Shown piece by piece: positions 7,235 to 16,390 of a stretch of 34,907 bases of DNA. Made by a program: the position numbers and the translations under genes. Within the stretch, counting starts at the first letter, position 1. The number at the start of each line of letters is the position of its first letter. The notes under the pieces were generated by a model. It ran no database searches. It was not told where the DNA came from and saw nothing but the letters and a program-made list of their open reading frames with translations. Origin of the DNA: Nostoc linckia z4. GTDB lineage: Bacteria; Cyanobacteriota; Cyanobacteriia; Cyanobacteriales; Nostocaceae. The DNA lies in the NCBI RefSeq assembly GCF_002608075.1, contig NZ_LAHA01000025.1, forward strand, positions 58,452 through 93,358, read 5' to 3'.

Positions 7235-9178
7235 TTAAACAACTACAAAATTGTTGTTAGTTAATGACAAGCCGCTAGATAATTGTGCAAATTGTACTTG
7301 AGCAAATGCACCTGCGTTACCATCTTGGTCGAAGAATAATGCACCTGTAGTTGAGTTATAAATAAACCTTTGAGTGCCACTGGTTGCAGATGCACCGATT
7401 CTAAATTGATTAGCTTTGAGTATGCCTGCTGATAAACCGCCACCAAAACCAGCAGCTGATACTCGAATCACTTCATTAGTAGTGTTGAAATCAGAAATTC
7501 TGTCAACACCTTCATTGAAACTATTCAAAACGAAAGTATCAATACCACTTCCTCCAATTAGGCTATCATTACCCTTGCCGCCTGTGAAGGTATCATTGCC
7601 ATTTCCACCTTTGAGGGTGTTTTTACCAGAAGCGCCAGAGGCAGAAAGAATATCATTACCATCGCCACCATCCAAAAGATTATCGCCTTTTGAATCATCA
7701 ACAATCAAGGAATCGCTACCAGCACCACCATTGAGAGTGTTATTGCCTGAGGCGATGTAAAGATTTCTCTGTTCCGGGTAAGCGTAGGGTTCATAGTAGT
7801 CAGAGCCAAAGAGATAATCATTGCCATCGCCACCATTGAGTAGGTTATTGCCAAATGAAATGCCAGTATCCAAAGTATCATTACCAGCACCACCATCAAG
7901 GGTGTGATTACCAGTAGTATAATTGCCGAGTTCTCTTCCGCCAAAGTCTGGCTCTGCGCCAGACGCAGAGAGAAGATCGTTACCATCGCCTCCATTTAAT
8001 ATGCTACCGTCTCCTCCTGCATAGTCAGCATTCAAGGTATCATCACCTGTACCACCGTTGAGAGTGTTATTGCCACTAGCCTGAAAGATACCAAGAAAAT
8101 CATTGCCAGTACCACCATTGAGCAAATTATCGCCTGTTGAGTTATCAGCACTTAACCTATCATCACCAGCGCCACCGTTGAGGGTGTTATTGCCAGAGGT
8201 GCGATAGTCTCCATAGTAGCTACTGTAAGAACCAGAGACTGTTAGAGAATCATTACCACTACCACCATCTAGTAGGTTATTGCCAGATGAATACTGAGCA
8301 AGTAACTCATCATTACCAATGCCACCCTTGAGAGTGTTATTGCCTGATGCAAAATAGAATGTATCAAAGCCCAAGTTTTGGAACTCTCTGTAGCCAGAGG
8401 CAGAGAGAAAATCATTGCCATCACCTCCATCAAGTAAATTATTACCTGTTGAAAACTCAGTTATTGAAGAGTCATTACTTAAATAATCGTCACCAATTCC
8501 ACCAATGAGAGTATTATTGCCTGCACCACCCCGCAGCAAGTCGTTGCCACTCTTGCCATCAATTTTGTCATTACCCCCCTGACCATTAATGACATCATTT
8601 GAATCATCTAAACCAATAATGTCGTTGGCAAGGTCATTGAGGAAGGTTACAGTATTCTTGATGCCGATGGTCGTGTCAGTAGAGTTAGCATCCAGAACAT
8701 TAAAACTATCGGTGATGGTAGTTTGCCCATCAAAAATAATATTACCAATGGCTGGTCTGGTACCAGAAGCTTTGAGATTATCTAAGTTTTCTAGTTTGAA
8801 GTTTTTCAAAATGACTTTTGTACCAGTCACTCCTTGAAACGTAATTTCCAAGTTTGCACCATTCTGGGTGAGTAGCAAATTTCGAGCAGTTAAACCCACG
8901 CCTTGGAATTTGATGGTATCAACTTCTGCAATAACTCCTGCTGTTGGGTTTGTGCCTTTGCCCACTCCACCAAAATCAGTTATGGTATCAGTGCCTTCGT
9001 CTAAGTAGGTATTGGAATCATAGTTGTAAACAAATTTATCCTTGCCACCGCCACCAGTTAGGGTGTCGTTGCCCTTATTAGATATGATGATATCGTTGCC
9101 AGCTTTGCCATTAATTGTATCTTGGCTGTCAGTACCAACTAGCGTATCATTACCAATGGTTCCAATGATATTTACCAT
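7235..9178 (-). CDS. RTX array protein B
   Basis: A 647-residue paralogue starting MVNIIGTIGNDTLVG. The first RTX turn carries an extra stretch (NYDSNTYLDEG, about residues 51-61) absent from most siblings. The HCBP-like segment and linker follow, then about ten turn pairs. Aromatic-rich insertions include GSYSSYYGDYRT and SDYYEPYAYPEQRN; one pair has no insertion (IFQASGNNTLN). One irregular turn, ADYAGGDGSILN, departs from the usual pattern. The C-terminal domain (FNEGVDRISDFNTTNE to NNFVVV) is almost the same at DNA level as that of protein D, more so than that of the intervening C. The normal AGGA before the start codon reads ACGA here, so the ribosome binding site is weakened. Confidence 0.85.
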   Translation of the reverse strand: MVNIIGTIGNDTLVGTDSQDTINGKAGNDIIISNKGNDTLTGGGGKDKFVYNYDSNTYLDEGTDTITDFGGVGKGTNPTAGVIAEVDTIKFQGVGLTARNLLLTQNGANLEITFQGVTGTKVILKNFKLENLDNLKASGTRPAIGNIIFDGQTTITDSFNVLDANSTDTTIGIKNTVTFLNDLANDIIGLDDSNDVINGQGGNDKIDGKSGNDLLRGGAGNNTLIGGIGDDYLSNDSSITEFSTGNNLLDGGDGNDFLSASGYREFQNLGFDTFYFASGNNTLKGGIGNDELLAQYSSGNNLLDGGSGNDSLTVSGSYSSYYGDYRTSGNNTLNGGAGDDRLSADNSTGDNLLNGGTGNDFLGIFQASGNNTLNGGTGDDTLNADYAGGDGSILNGGDGNDLLSASGAEPDFGGRELGNYTTGNHTLDGGAGNDTLDTGISFGNNLLNGGDGNDYLFGSDYYEPYAYPEQRNLYIASGNNTLNGGAGSDSLIVDDSKGDNLLDGGDGNDILSASGASGKNTLKGGNGNDTFTGGKGNDSLIGGSGIDTFVLNSFNEGVDRISDFNTTNEVIRVSAAGFGGGLSAGILKANQFRIGASATSGTQRFIYNSTTGALFFDQDGNAGAFAQVQFAQLSSGLSLTNNNFVVV

Positions 9179-9257
9179 AACTTTTTCGTACTTGAATCAA
9201 TGTTTTGCAGTCAATTAAGTTTTCGCTGAAGTTGCTGCTTTGGATATACTTGATGCC

Positions 9258-9268
9258 ACCTTTAAGGT
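9258..9268 (-). promoter_or_regulatory. Start-proximal dyad of gene B leader
   Basis: ACCTTTAAGGT lies 80 bp before the start codon, inside a block (followed by TTAGCAATTTTTTCG) that recurs upstream of the siblings. The equivalent site in genes D and E is ACCCTTGAGGG, with both arms changed together. The central gap is too small for an RNA hairpin, so a protein-binding site is more likely. Confidence 0.4.
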
Positions 9269-9497
9269 TTAGCAATTTTTTCGGAAGTTTTATATTTGGA
9301 ATCCTTTGCAGGCAGCACTGAACAAAATATTTAAGCTATCTAAGTCTTAGGCGCTATACAAATCTATAAATGTGTCCATTGGAATAAATCTCTATTGCAG
9401 GCTTTTTCCAATCATCATTTATGAGCAATAACTCAGGCTTAACCTGAACTCAGACATTGCTCAACAAATATTGAACGGTGCAGCTAGAGTATTAAAA

Positions 9498-9526
9498 ATG
9501 ACACTTCATTTATGGTTTTTTGTCAA
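9498..9526 (-). promoter_or_regulatory. Candidate promoter of gene B
   Basis: On the minus strand TTGACA (9526-9521), a 17-bp spacer and TGTCAT (9503-9498). The ten bases CATTGACAAA recur upstream of genes C, D and H. This promoter would give a 5' leader of about 310 nt. Confidence 0.35.
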
Positions 9527-9670
9527 TGCGTAAGTCCTACTAGCCTCAAAACAGGACAACAGCTATTTATGCTATTGTTATCCGTTATCGTGGTGGATGG
9601 GTGGATATCTAGCTGAAAAAAATAGGAAACAAACTTTCAGAAATACAGGGATAAAACATTCATCATTATT

Positions 9671-9729
9671 AATATACAGAATATTTACTGAATAATTGAT
9701 TTTTAAAGAAATATCTTTACATATTTGAA
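9671..9729 (-). promoter_or_regulatory. Conserved distal leader block, gene B
   Basis: Contains ACAGAATATTTACTGAATAA and, about 20 bp on, AATATCTTTACATATTTGAA. The same pair of motifs is found upstream of genes C to H, despite surrounding divergence. Function unknown. Confidence 0.5.
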
Positions 9730-9900
9730 AAAAATATTTACTTATAATTATCTAGTGAGATTATTTTTTATATACTCTTAATATTTTCCTAGCGAATTAT
9801 TTACATTCACAACCACACAAATACTTTCAAAAAAGAAATTAAAAAATAATATAGTAATCCCAAATAATTTGTGAAATATTACCTGTTAGAGTTGTTGAAC

Positions 9901-9934
9901 GTTAACTGTTGACTGTCAACAGTCAACAGTTAAC
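9901..9934. repeat. GTTGACTG-type palindrome after gene C
   Basis: GTTAACTGTTGACTG (9901-9915) and its exact reverse complement (9920-9934) are separated by four bases. It lies 70 bp beyond the gene C stop and could end its transcript, although no T-run follows. Confidence 0.65.
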
Positions 9935-10004
9935 ACCGATATTGTTCGCAACTGAAATAGGATTGCAATTTGCTCTACCTCGATTGATAGAGCCTTAATC
10001 AAAG

Positions 10005-11879
10005 TTAAACAACTACAAAATTGTTGTTAGTTAATGACAAGCTGCTAGATAATTGTGCAAATTGTACTTGAGCAAATCCACCTGCGCTACCATCTCGGTC
10101 AAAGAACAATGCACCTGTAGCCGAGTTATAAATGAATCTTTGTGTGCTAGTAGTTGCAGATGCACCGATTCTAAACTGGTTAGCTTTGAGTACACCTGCT
10201 GATAAACCGCCACCAAAACCAGTAGCCGATATCCGAATCGTTTCATTAGTGACATTTAAATCAGAAATTCTATCAACACCTTCATTGAAACTATTGAAGA
10301 CAAAGGTATCAACGCCATTTCCTCCAATTAGGCTATCATTGCCATTGCCACCCGTAAGGATATCGTTACCATTTCCACCTTTGAGAATGTTTTTACCAGT
10401 GGCATTAGAGGCTGTGAGAATATCATTACCATCCCCACCATCCAAGAGGTTATCGCCTGTTGAACCACCAGCATTTAAGGTATCGTTACCAACACCACCC
10501 CTGAGAGTGTTATTACCTAAAGAACGAGATTCGTAATTATATAAATAACTGCCAGCGTAGTTACCGTACTCGTCGTAGTAGTTAACGTTACTAGAATCAT
10601 TGTAACCAGAGATGTTGAGAAAATCATTGCCATCTCCTGCATCAAGTAGATTATTGCCTGTTGAACCACTAGCACTCAAGCTATCATCACCAGCCCCACC
10701 GTTGAGGGTATTATTACCTGAGGAACGAGAATCGTATTCCTGGCTAGAAGTGCGAGGATCGTAAGCGTCTGATGAGCTTTTCAATTCGTAGTAACCAGAG
10801 ACAGAGATAAAATCGTTACCATCCCCTCCAGAAAGCAGGTTATTCCCTGTCGAACCACTAGCGCTTAACCAATCCCGATCAGCCCCACCATCAAGGGTGT
10901 TTTGACCAGATGACTCTGAGTAGTAGTCGTAGTTATAGCTAATGGATTGATAGTAGCCAAAGACGGAGAGGGTGTCACTACCATCGCTTCCACACAGTAG
11001 GTTATTGCCTTTTGAACCACTAGCACTCAAGCTATCATCACCAACACCACCGTTGAGGGTGTTATTGCCGTCTGAGCGAGAGTCGTATTGGTAGCCAGTG
11101 TATTCTATTGTGTAATACCCAGAGACCGAAAGAGAATCATCATTATTGTCTCCAAAGAGTAGGTTATTACCTGCATTACCAACGAGAGTATCATTGCCAG
11201 TACCCCCAATGAGAGTATCATTGCCAGTACCACCCCGCAGCAAGTCATTGCCACTTAAGCCGTTGATGAAATCATTACCTCCTTGACCATTGACCACATC
11301 ATCTGAGTTGTCTAAAGCTGTAATGTTGTTGTCCAAGTCGTTAAAGAAGGTGACTGTGTTTTTAATGCCGATGCTCGTATCAGTGGAGTTTGCATCTAGG
11401 ACATTAAAACTATCGGTGATGCTAGTTTGTCCATCAAAGATAATATTGCCAATGGCTGGTCTACTACCAGAAGCTTTGAGGTTATCCAAGTCTTCTAATT
11501 TGAAGTTTTGTAGAATAACTTTTGTAATAGATAGCGGAGGAAAATATACACCTTCAAATGAGATTTCTAGACTGTTACCATTCTGTGTCAGCAGTAAATT
11601 TTGTGGAGTTAACCCATACCCTTGAAATTTGAGGGTATCAACTTCGGCAATAACATCTGGTGTTGGGTTTGTGCCTTTACCCACTCCAACAAAATCACTA
11701 ATAGTAACAATTCCATCATCCAAATTAACAACAAATTTATCGTTACCACCGCCACCTGTTAAGTAGTCATACCCTTTGTTCCCTGTAATAATGTCGTTAC
11801 CAGTTTTACCATTAATCGTGTCAAAGCTGTTAGTACCTAGTAGGGTATCGTTACTGTTAGTTCCAATGATATACGCCAT
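10005..11879 (-). CDS. RTX array protein C
   Basis: A 624-residue paralogue starting MAYIIGTNSNDTLLG. I chose ATG 11879 because AGGAAAAAGCT precedes it and it aligns with sibling starts; the frame stays open to 11987 but that extension is unlike any family member. The HCBP-like segment has a short insertion (YFPPLSI). This protein has the longest and most tyrosine-rich loops in the array: GYYTIEYTGYQYDSRSD, GYYQSISYNYDYYSES, and two of about 25-30 residues further on. The intervening 20-residue turns stay constant (ASGSTGNNLL). It ends RFIYNSATGALFFDRDG to NNFVVV. The lone Cys in the array (NLLCGSDGSD) is unusual for a secreted RTX protein. Confidence 0.85.
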   Translation of the reverse strand: MAYIIGTNSNDTLLGTNSFDTINGKTGNDIITGNKGYDYLTGGGGNDKFVVNLDDGIVTISDFVGVGKGTNPTPDVIAEVDTLKFQGYGLTPQNLLLTQNGNSLEISFEGVYFPPLSITKVILQNFKLEDLDNLKASGSRPAIGNIIFDGQTSITDSFNVLDANSTDTSIGIKNTVTFFNDLDNNITALDNSDDVVNGQGGNDFINGLSGNDLLRGGTGNDTLIGGTGNDTLVGNAGNNLLFGDNNDDSLSVSGYYTIEYTGYQYDSRSDGNNTLNGGVGDDSLSASGSKGNNLLCGSDGSDTLSVFGYYQSISYNYDYYSESSGQNTLDGGADRDWLSASGSTGNNLLSGGDGNDFISVSGYYELKSSSDAYDPRTSSQEYDSRSSGNNTLNGGAGDDSLSASGSTGNNLLDAGDGNDFLNISGYNDSSNVNYYDEYGNYAGSYLYNYESRSLGNNTLRGGVGNDTLNAGGSTGDNLLDGGDGNDILTASNATGKNILKGGNGNDILTGGNGNDSLIGGNGVDTFVFNSFNEGVDRISDLNVTNETIRISATGFGGGLSAGVLKANQFRIGASATTSTQRFIYNSATGALFFDRDGSAGGFAQVQFAQLSSSLSLTNNNFVVV

Positions 11880-12153
11880 AGCTTTTTCCTGCCTGAATTG
11901 ATTTTTGGAAGAAATGAAATTCTTTATTTTTAGTACTGTTGGGGAACGGCAAACAAAGCCGCAATTTAAGAGTTTAAACACGCTCAAATTTGATTCTTAA
12001 AGATTAAGAATTTTTGATGATTATTCTCCTTGTAATTGAATTGTTATTACTTTTTGAAGTGCATAACTTCAAAAATATTGAGTAGAAACCAAGGTTCAAA
12101 TTTATTCAGAGCAAAGAAAATACATAACGATGCCCAAAACAGTTTGAAACTTT

Positions 12154-12201
12154 GATTGTTGACTGTTGACTGTCAACTGTTAACACTCAATGGTCAACAG
12201 C
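12154..12201. repeat. GTTGACTG-type intergenic repeat
   Basis: GATTGTTGACTGTTGACTG followed by TCAACTGTTAAC and GGTCAACAGC, giving imperfect inverted repeats. Confidence 0.6.
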
Positions 12202-12367
12202 AGCAAGAATTCGCAAATGATTTGCGACTGCTATATATATTTGAGTTATTTTTCTTACTATTTTTGTCTAAGTTCCGTTACTGCATTCTACAAATTAATC
12301 AGTGTATGGATTGAAAAAAATAGTTTCAAGATGATTTTAATCATCCTTTCTCAATTGCATAGGTAAC

Positions 12368-12517
12368 TATAAAAGTCCGATTTGATTTATGAAAAAATTT
12401 AAGTATCTGTAGGATCTTTGATGCCATAGCCTAACGCACCTAAATCTTTAACTGGTACGTTAACCTTTGACATAAAGCACCTATGTGTATTTCTCAAAAT
12501 CAAATATGAGTCCTATA
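12368..12517. mobile_element. MITE-like inverted-repeat element
   Basis: TATAAAAGTCCGATTTGATT (12368-12387) is the imperfect inverse of AATCAAATATGAGTCCTATA (12498-12517). Related ends bound the element at 18808-18926. There is no coding capacity in its 150 bp. Confidence 0.45.
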
Positions 12518-12580
12518 TTTACCAAACACATCACTGAAAAAGAGTTAAAAATCAACCTTGAATGACTCAAACCTACAGAC

Positions 12581-12602
12581 TATAATTTAGTGGCTTTGTC
12601 AA
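12581..12602 (-). promoter_or_regulatory. Conserved TTGACA site, gene C leader
   Basis: Minus-strand CATTGACAAAG is followed after 12 bp by TATAGT. The -35-like hexamer matches those of genes B, D and H; the -10 spacing here is poor, so the promoter call is tentative. Confidence 0.3.
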
Positions 12603-12754
12603 TGAGTAATTATTACTAGCTCCAAAACACAACAACAGATACTTATGCTCTTGTTATGGGTTATGTTCGTGGGTATTTAGCTGAAAAAAAATAAGACACA
12701 AAATGCAGGGTATAAATAAACCGAACAAGGCATTAAAATAATCGGTTCATCATT

Positions 12755-12810
12755 AATATACAGAATATTTACTAATTAATTAATTGCTCAAACAATATCT
12801 TTACATATTT
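12755..12810 (-). promoter_or_regulatory. Conserved distal leader block, gene C
   Basis: AATATACAGAATATTTACTA then CAATATCTTTACATATTTTA, about 880 bp before the start codon, the largest distance in the array. The inverted-repeat element and the GTTGACTG tract between block and gene may explain that distance. Confidence 0.5.
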
Positions 12811-13165
12811 TAAAGATGATTTGTAGATAATTCTCTATCAAGAGAATTTTTTATATCTCCTTAATATTTACGTTACTAATTCTTTATATTAAGTCAAGGA
12901 TAAATATTTTAAATAATGATAGAAGGATAAATATTTTATTTTGAATAACAGCGATATCTACGGCTATAGATTTGATAAATAATCAAAATCGATAATAAAT
13001 TATATCCTCAGGAGGATTTTAAAATTGCATAGATGAGTAAAGTGTGAGTTGCCATTTAAAACATCTTGCATTACTAGCATTTGCAATTTTCTTTACTTAG
13101 CCAGACTTATAATAGGCAACAGGTAATAAGGAAAGAAAGTCTCTTGGTATCTAATATGGTTCGGT

Positions 13166-13199
13166 TAAAGGGGAAAGGGGAAAGGGAAAAGGGAAAAGG
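13166..13199. repeat. Purine tract of GGGGAAA/GGGAAAA units
   Basis: Tandem AAAGGGGAAAGGGG then AAAGGGAAAAGGGAAAAGG. Such tracts are typical of cyanobacterial intergenic DNA, and this one interrupts an otherwise open frame that ends in RTX-like sequence. Confidence 0.7.
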
Positions 13200-13231
13200 T
13201 TTCAAATACATCCTTTACCCTTTTAATATTA

Positions 13232-13368
13232 TATCGGGTGTAATTGTTGATGATGTTAATTTATCGGGTGGAAATGGTGATGATACTTTAATCAATACTG
13301 ATATTATTAATGTTAGCGATCGCTCTCTAATTATAGGTACACAATACGCTGACAATTTCACCATTTAA
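13232..13368 (+). pseudogene. RTX gene remnant on the plus strand
   Basis: The open frame 13081-13368 ends with IISGVIVDDVNLSGGNGDDTLINTD.. in short: a VNLSGGNGDDTL RTX nonapeptide followed by VSDRSLIIGTQYADNFTI and a stop. The upstream part is encoded by the GGGGAAA tract (KGKGEREKGKG) and non-conserved sequence. No ribosome binding site or complete domain is present. I read it as the tail of a lost RTX gene in the opposite orientation to the array. The frame length could also be chance. Confidence 0.4.
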
Positions 13369-13380
13369 TTTCAATAAATA

Positions 13381-13410
13381 CACCCAGAAATTATTTTTAA
13401 TTTCTGGGTG
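13381..13410. terminator. Hairpin terminator for gene D
   Basis: CACCCAGAAATTA (13381-13393), a four-base loop and TAATTTCTGGGTG (13398-13410): a perfect 13-bp stem. On the minus strand it is followed by TATTTATTG. It lies 12 bp beyond the gene D stop codon. Confidence 0.6.
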
Positions 13411-13421
13411 TTATTTCCTAA

Positions 13422-15518
13422 TTAAACAACTACAAAATTGTTGTTAGTTAATGACAAGCCGCTAGATAATTGTGCAAATTGTACTTGAGCAAATGCGCCT
13501 GCGTTACCATCTTGGTCGAAGAATAATGCACCTGTAGTTGAGTTATAAATAAACCTTTGAGTGCCACTGGTTGCAGATGTACCGATTCTAAATTGATTAG
13601 CTTTGAGTATGCCTGCTGATAAACCGCCACCAAAACCAGCAGCTGATACTCGAATTACTTCATTAGTAGTGTTGAAATCAGAAATTCTGTCAACACCTTC
13701 ATTGAAACTATTGAAAACGAAGGTATCAATACCACTTCCTCCAATTAGGCTATCATTACCCTTGCCGCCTGTGAGGGTATCATTTCCATTTCCACCTTTG
13801 AGGGTGTTCTTACCAGTGGCATTAGAGGCTATGAGAATATCATTGCCATCCCCACCATCTAAGAGATTATTGCCTGATGAATACTCAATATTTAAGTAAT
13901 CGTTATCAGCGCCACCGTTGAGAGTGTTGTTGCCTGATGTGACATAATATGCATTTAAATCGGAGAGACCGTCAAAGCCAGATCCAAAGAGAGAATCATT
14001 ACCACTCCCTCCATTCAAAAGATTATTGCCTGTTGATAAGTTCACAATTATGGAGTCGTTGCCAGCGCCGCCGTTGAGTGTGTTGTTACCTAAGGCGCTA
14101 TTTAATCCATTGTAGTAATCCCAGTAGCCAGAAGCAGAGAGACGATCGCTACCATCGCCACCATCAAGCAGATTATCGTTAGCTGAACCGTTAACACTTA
14201 AGGTATCGTCACCGATACCACCGTTAAGGGTGTTATTCCCAGAGGTGCGCTCGATGCCGTATCTGGTGCTATCGCTAGAAGCACTCAAATAATCATTACC
14301 ATCGCCACCATTGAGTAGGTTATCGCCTGTTGAAGCCTGAACATTCAAAACATCATTCCCAATGCCTCCATCAAGTGAGTTAGTGCCTGATGAATAGTCA
14401 GCATACAAGTAATCATCACCAGCGCCACCAGTGAGGGTGTTATTACCGGAAGCGCCAATAACGTCGTAGTATTGGAACCCAGAAACAGAGAGAAAATCAT
14501 TGCCATCTTCACCGTTGAGGAGGTTATCGCCTGATGAATATTTAGCATTCAATGTATCGTTACCAGCACCACCGTTGAGGGTGTTGTTCCCTAAAGCACC
14601 TATAGTATAATAGTACTGTTCGCTAGTGGCAGAGAGAAAATCATTACCATTGCCTCCATTGAGTAAGTTATTACCTGATGAATAATTAGCGAACAAAGAA
14701 TCGTTACCAACGCCACCGTTAAGAGTGTTATTGCCTAAGGCATAGTTAATATTTTCGTAATCAATGGAAGAACCAGAAGCAAAAAGGGAATCATTGCCAT
14801 CGCCACCATCAAGTAAGTTATTGCCAGTATCACCAACGAGAGTATCGTTGCCAGCACCACCAATGAGAGTATCGTTCCCAACACCACCCCGCAACAAATC
14901 ATCACCGCTTAAACCGTTGATTTTGTCATTGCCCCCCTGACCATTAATCACATCATTTGAGTTGTCTAAACCAGTAATATTGTTGGCAAGGTCATTGAGA
15001 AAGGTGACTGTATTTTTGATGCCGATGGTTGTTTCTGTTGAGTTAGCATCCAGAACATTAAAACTATCAACAATGGTGGTTTGTCCATCAAAAATAATAT
15101 TGCCAATGGCTGGCGTACTTCCAGAAGCTTTCAAATTTTCCAAGTCTTCTAACTTGAAATTGTTCAAGATGATTTTTGTACCAGTTAACCCTTCAAAGGT
15201 GATTTCCAAGTTTGTGCCATTTTGGGTGAGTAACAGATTTCGTGCAGTCAAACCAGCACCAACAAATTTGATGGTATCAACTTGGGCAATAACACCTGGT
15301 GTCGGGTTTGTGCCTTTACCCACTCCACCAAAATCTGTAATTGTATCAATGCCATCACCCAAGTTGTAAACAAATCTATCCTTACCACCGCCACCTGTGA
15401 GTGTGTCATTGTCTGCGTTACCTGTTATCGTGTCGTTGCCAAGCTTACCGTTAATGGTGTCGGCGCTGGTGGTACCCAGTAGAGTCTCGTTACCGTTGGT
15501 TCCAATGATATTTGCCAT
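13422..15518 (-). CDS. RTX array protein D
   Basis: A 698-residue paralogue starting MANIIGTNGNETLLGTTSAD. AGGAGAAAGTT before the start is the best ribosome binding site in the array. The N-terminal module is complete. The array alternates constant turns (NYSSGNNLLN) with loops such as SEQYYYTIGAL, GFQYYDVIGA, GYWDYYNGLNSAL and GFDGLSDLNAYYVT; one turn has NGSANDNLL. The 3' 400 bp differ from the same part of gene B at only about ten positions. The next stretch (TLKGGNGND plus ILIASNATGKN) is instead closest to gene C, so the gene looks mosaic. The C-terminal domain ends NNNFVVV. Confidence 0.85.
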   Translation of the reverse strand: MANIIGTNGNETLLGTTSADTINGKLGNDTITGNADNDTLTGGGGKDRFVYNLGDGIDTITDFGGVGKGTNPTPGVIAQVDTIKFVGAGLTARNLLLTQNGTNLEITFEGLTGTKIILNNFKLEDLENLKASGSTPAIGNIIFDGQTTIVDSFNVLDANSTETTIGIKNTVTFLNDLANNITGLDNSNDVINGQGGNDKINGLSGDDLLRGGVGNDTLIGGAGNDTLVGDTGNNLLDGGDGNDSLFASGSSIDYENINYALGNNTLNGGVGNDSLFANYSSGNNLLNGGNGNDFLSATSEQYYYTIGALGNNTLNGGAGNDTLNAKYSSGDNLLNGEDGNDFLSVSGFQYYDVIGASGNNTLTGGAGDDYLYADYSSGTNSLDGGIGNDVLNVQASTGDNLLNGGDGNDYLSASSDSTRYGIERTSGNNTLNGGIGDDTLSVNGSANDNLLDGGDGSDRLSASGYWDYYNGLNSALGNNTLNGGAGNDSIIVNLSTGNNLLNGGSGNDSLFGSGFDGLSDLNAYYVTSGNNTLNGGADNDYLNIEYSSGNNLLDGGDGNDILIASNATGKNTLKGGNGNDTLTGGKGNDSLIGGSGIDTFVFNSFNEGVDRISDFNTTNEVIRVSAAGFGGGLSAGILKANQFRIGTSATSGTQRFIYNSTTGALFFDQDGNAGAFAQVQFAQLSSGLSLTNNNFVVV

Positions 15519-15630
15519 AACTTTCTCCTACTTGAATCGATTGTTGAAGTAATTTCATCTCTCGGTTGTTAGTGCTGTTTTGGCGCACAAAAATTTCTCG
15601 AAAGTTGATGCTTTCGATATACTGGATATC

Positions 15631-15641
15631 ACCCTTGAGGG
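15631..15641 (-). promoter_or_regulatory. Start-proximal dyad of gene D leader
   Basis: ACCCTTGAGGG, 113 bp before the start codon, followed by GTAGCAATTTTTCGG as in siblings. Confidence 0.4.
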
Positions 15642-15842
15642 GTAGCAATTTTTCGGAAAGTTTTACGTCTTCAATGGTTTGCAGATAGCACTTATCTAAA
15701 TACTTTGGAGTATCTAAGCCTTAGGCACTGTAAAAATTTATGAGGCTGTGTATTGAGTAATAATGATGGCTTCAGGCTTTTTTTAATCAATCAAACCTCA
15801 GCATCTCTCGAAAAACATCAAAAAATTAAAGCTTTAATGTCT

Positions 15843-15873
15843 AATACACGCTTCATGTAGGTTTTTTTGTCAA
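15843..15873 (-). promoter_or_regulatory. Candidate promoter of gene D
   Basis: Minus-strand ACGCATTGACAAAAAAACC, with TGTATT 19 bp after TTGACA. It closely matches the gene B copy over about 35 bp, and lies at a similar distance (about 350 bp) from the start codon. Confidence 0.35.
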
Positions 15874-16010
15874 TGCGTAATTATTCCTAACTTAAAAATA
15901 TTGAACTTTGACCCAGGATAGACAAATAATTTGCATCCGGTTGTTGTAGGCGATCGCTCTTGACGATCTCACTGAAAAATAGGAAACATCTAAATAACAT
16001 CTTACTAACA

Positions 16011-16075
16011 AAATACAGAATATTTACGTAGATTTTGGAAATTTATAGAAATATCTTTGCATATTCTTCATATTG
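16011..16075 (-). promoter_or_regulatory. Conserved distal leader block, gene D
   Basis: AAATACAGAATATTTACGTA, then AGAAATATCTTTGCATATTC and TTCATATTG. About 490 bp upstream of the start. Confidence 0.5.
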
Positions 16076-16117
16076 TTTGGTTTCACCATCAAAAATGGAT
16101 GTAAAGTTACGGATTAA

Positions 16118-16220
16118 TATCATGTTCGGGTGAAGACTTATCATTAGGACTGACGCGGGGACGCAAAGACGCGGGGACAAGGGAGAAATTGTAACAATAA
16201 CTGATTATCCGAACTTGATA
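16118..16220. mobile_element. MITE-like inverted-repeat element
   Basis: TATCATGTTCGG (16118-16129) and CCGAACTTGATA (16209-16220) are inverted with one mismatch. The interior carries tandem GACGCGGGGA units. Confidence 0.45.
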
Positions 16221-16242
16221 TGAGTCCTATGTAGTATAACAG

Positions 16243-16333
16243 TTGCCAGGTGGATTACGGCATAAACCAACGGTCAAATTCTGACATCAAAAGACTTTTG
16301 AGTCTATTGGTCTAACCTTGTTCCACCTGGCAA
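16243..16333. repeat. Inverted repeat TTGCCAGGTGGA / TCCACCTGGCAA
   Basis: Perfect 12-bp terminal repeats bound 91 bp located 57 bp past the gene E stop codon. This could be a small transposable element or contribute to transcription termination; no ORF inside. Confidence 0.55.
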
Positions 16334-16390
16334 TTAAGGGATTTTGGATTTTTAGCTACTGGTTAGTTATGTGCGATCGCTAATTTACAA

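Larger units (their letters stand above)
9179..10004. other. Leader of gene B and 3' flank of gene C
   Basis: 826 bp without a gene. From the gene B start codon outward it holds the proximal dyad (9258-9268), CATTGACAAA (complement, 9519-9528), an AGCTGAAAAAAATAGGAAAC block (about 9611) and the conserved distal block (9671-9729). Beyond that is very AT-rich sequence, a GTTGACTG-type palindrome (9901-9934) and the end of gene C. Confidence 0.6.
11880..13231. other. Leader of gene C with repeats
   Basis: About 1.35 kb without a convincing gene. It holds a GTTGACTG-type tract (12154-12201), an inverted-repeat element (12368-12517), CATTGACAAA (complement, 12595-12604), an AGCTGAAAAAAAATAAG block (about 12680), the distal block (12755-12810), AT-rich sequence and a purine repeat (13166-13199). 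Confidence 0.55.
15519..16390. other. Leader of gene D and 3' flank of gene E
   Basis: 872 bp. It has the proximal dyad (15631-15641), TTGACA (complement, 15868-15873), ACTGAAAAATAGGAAACATC (about 15971), the distal block (16011-16075), a MITE-like element (16118-16220) with an inner GACGCGGGGA repeat (16151-16180), and a second inverted repeat (16243-16333). Confidence 0.6.
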
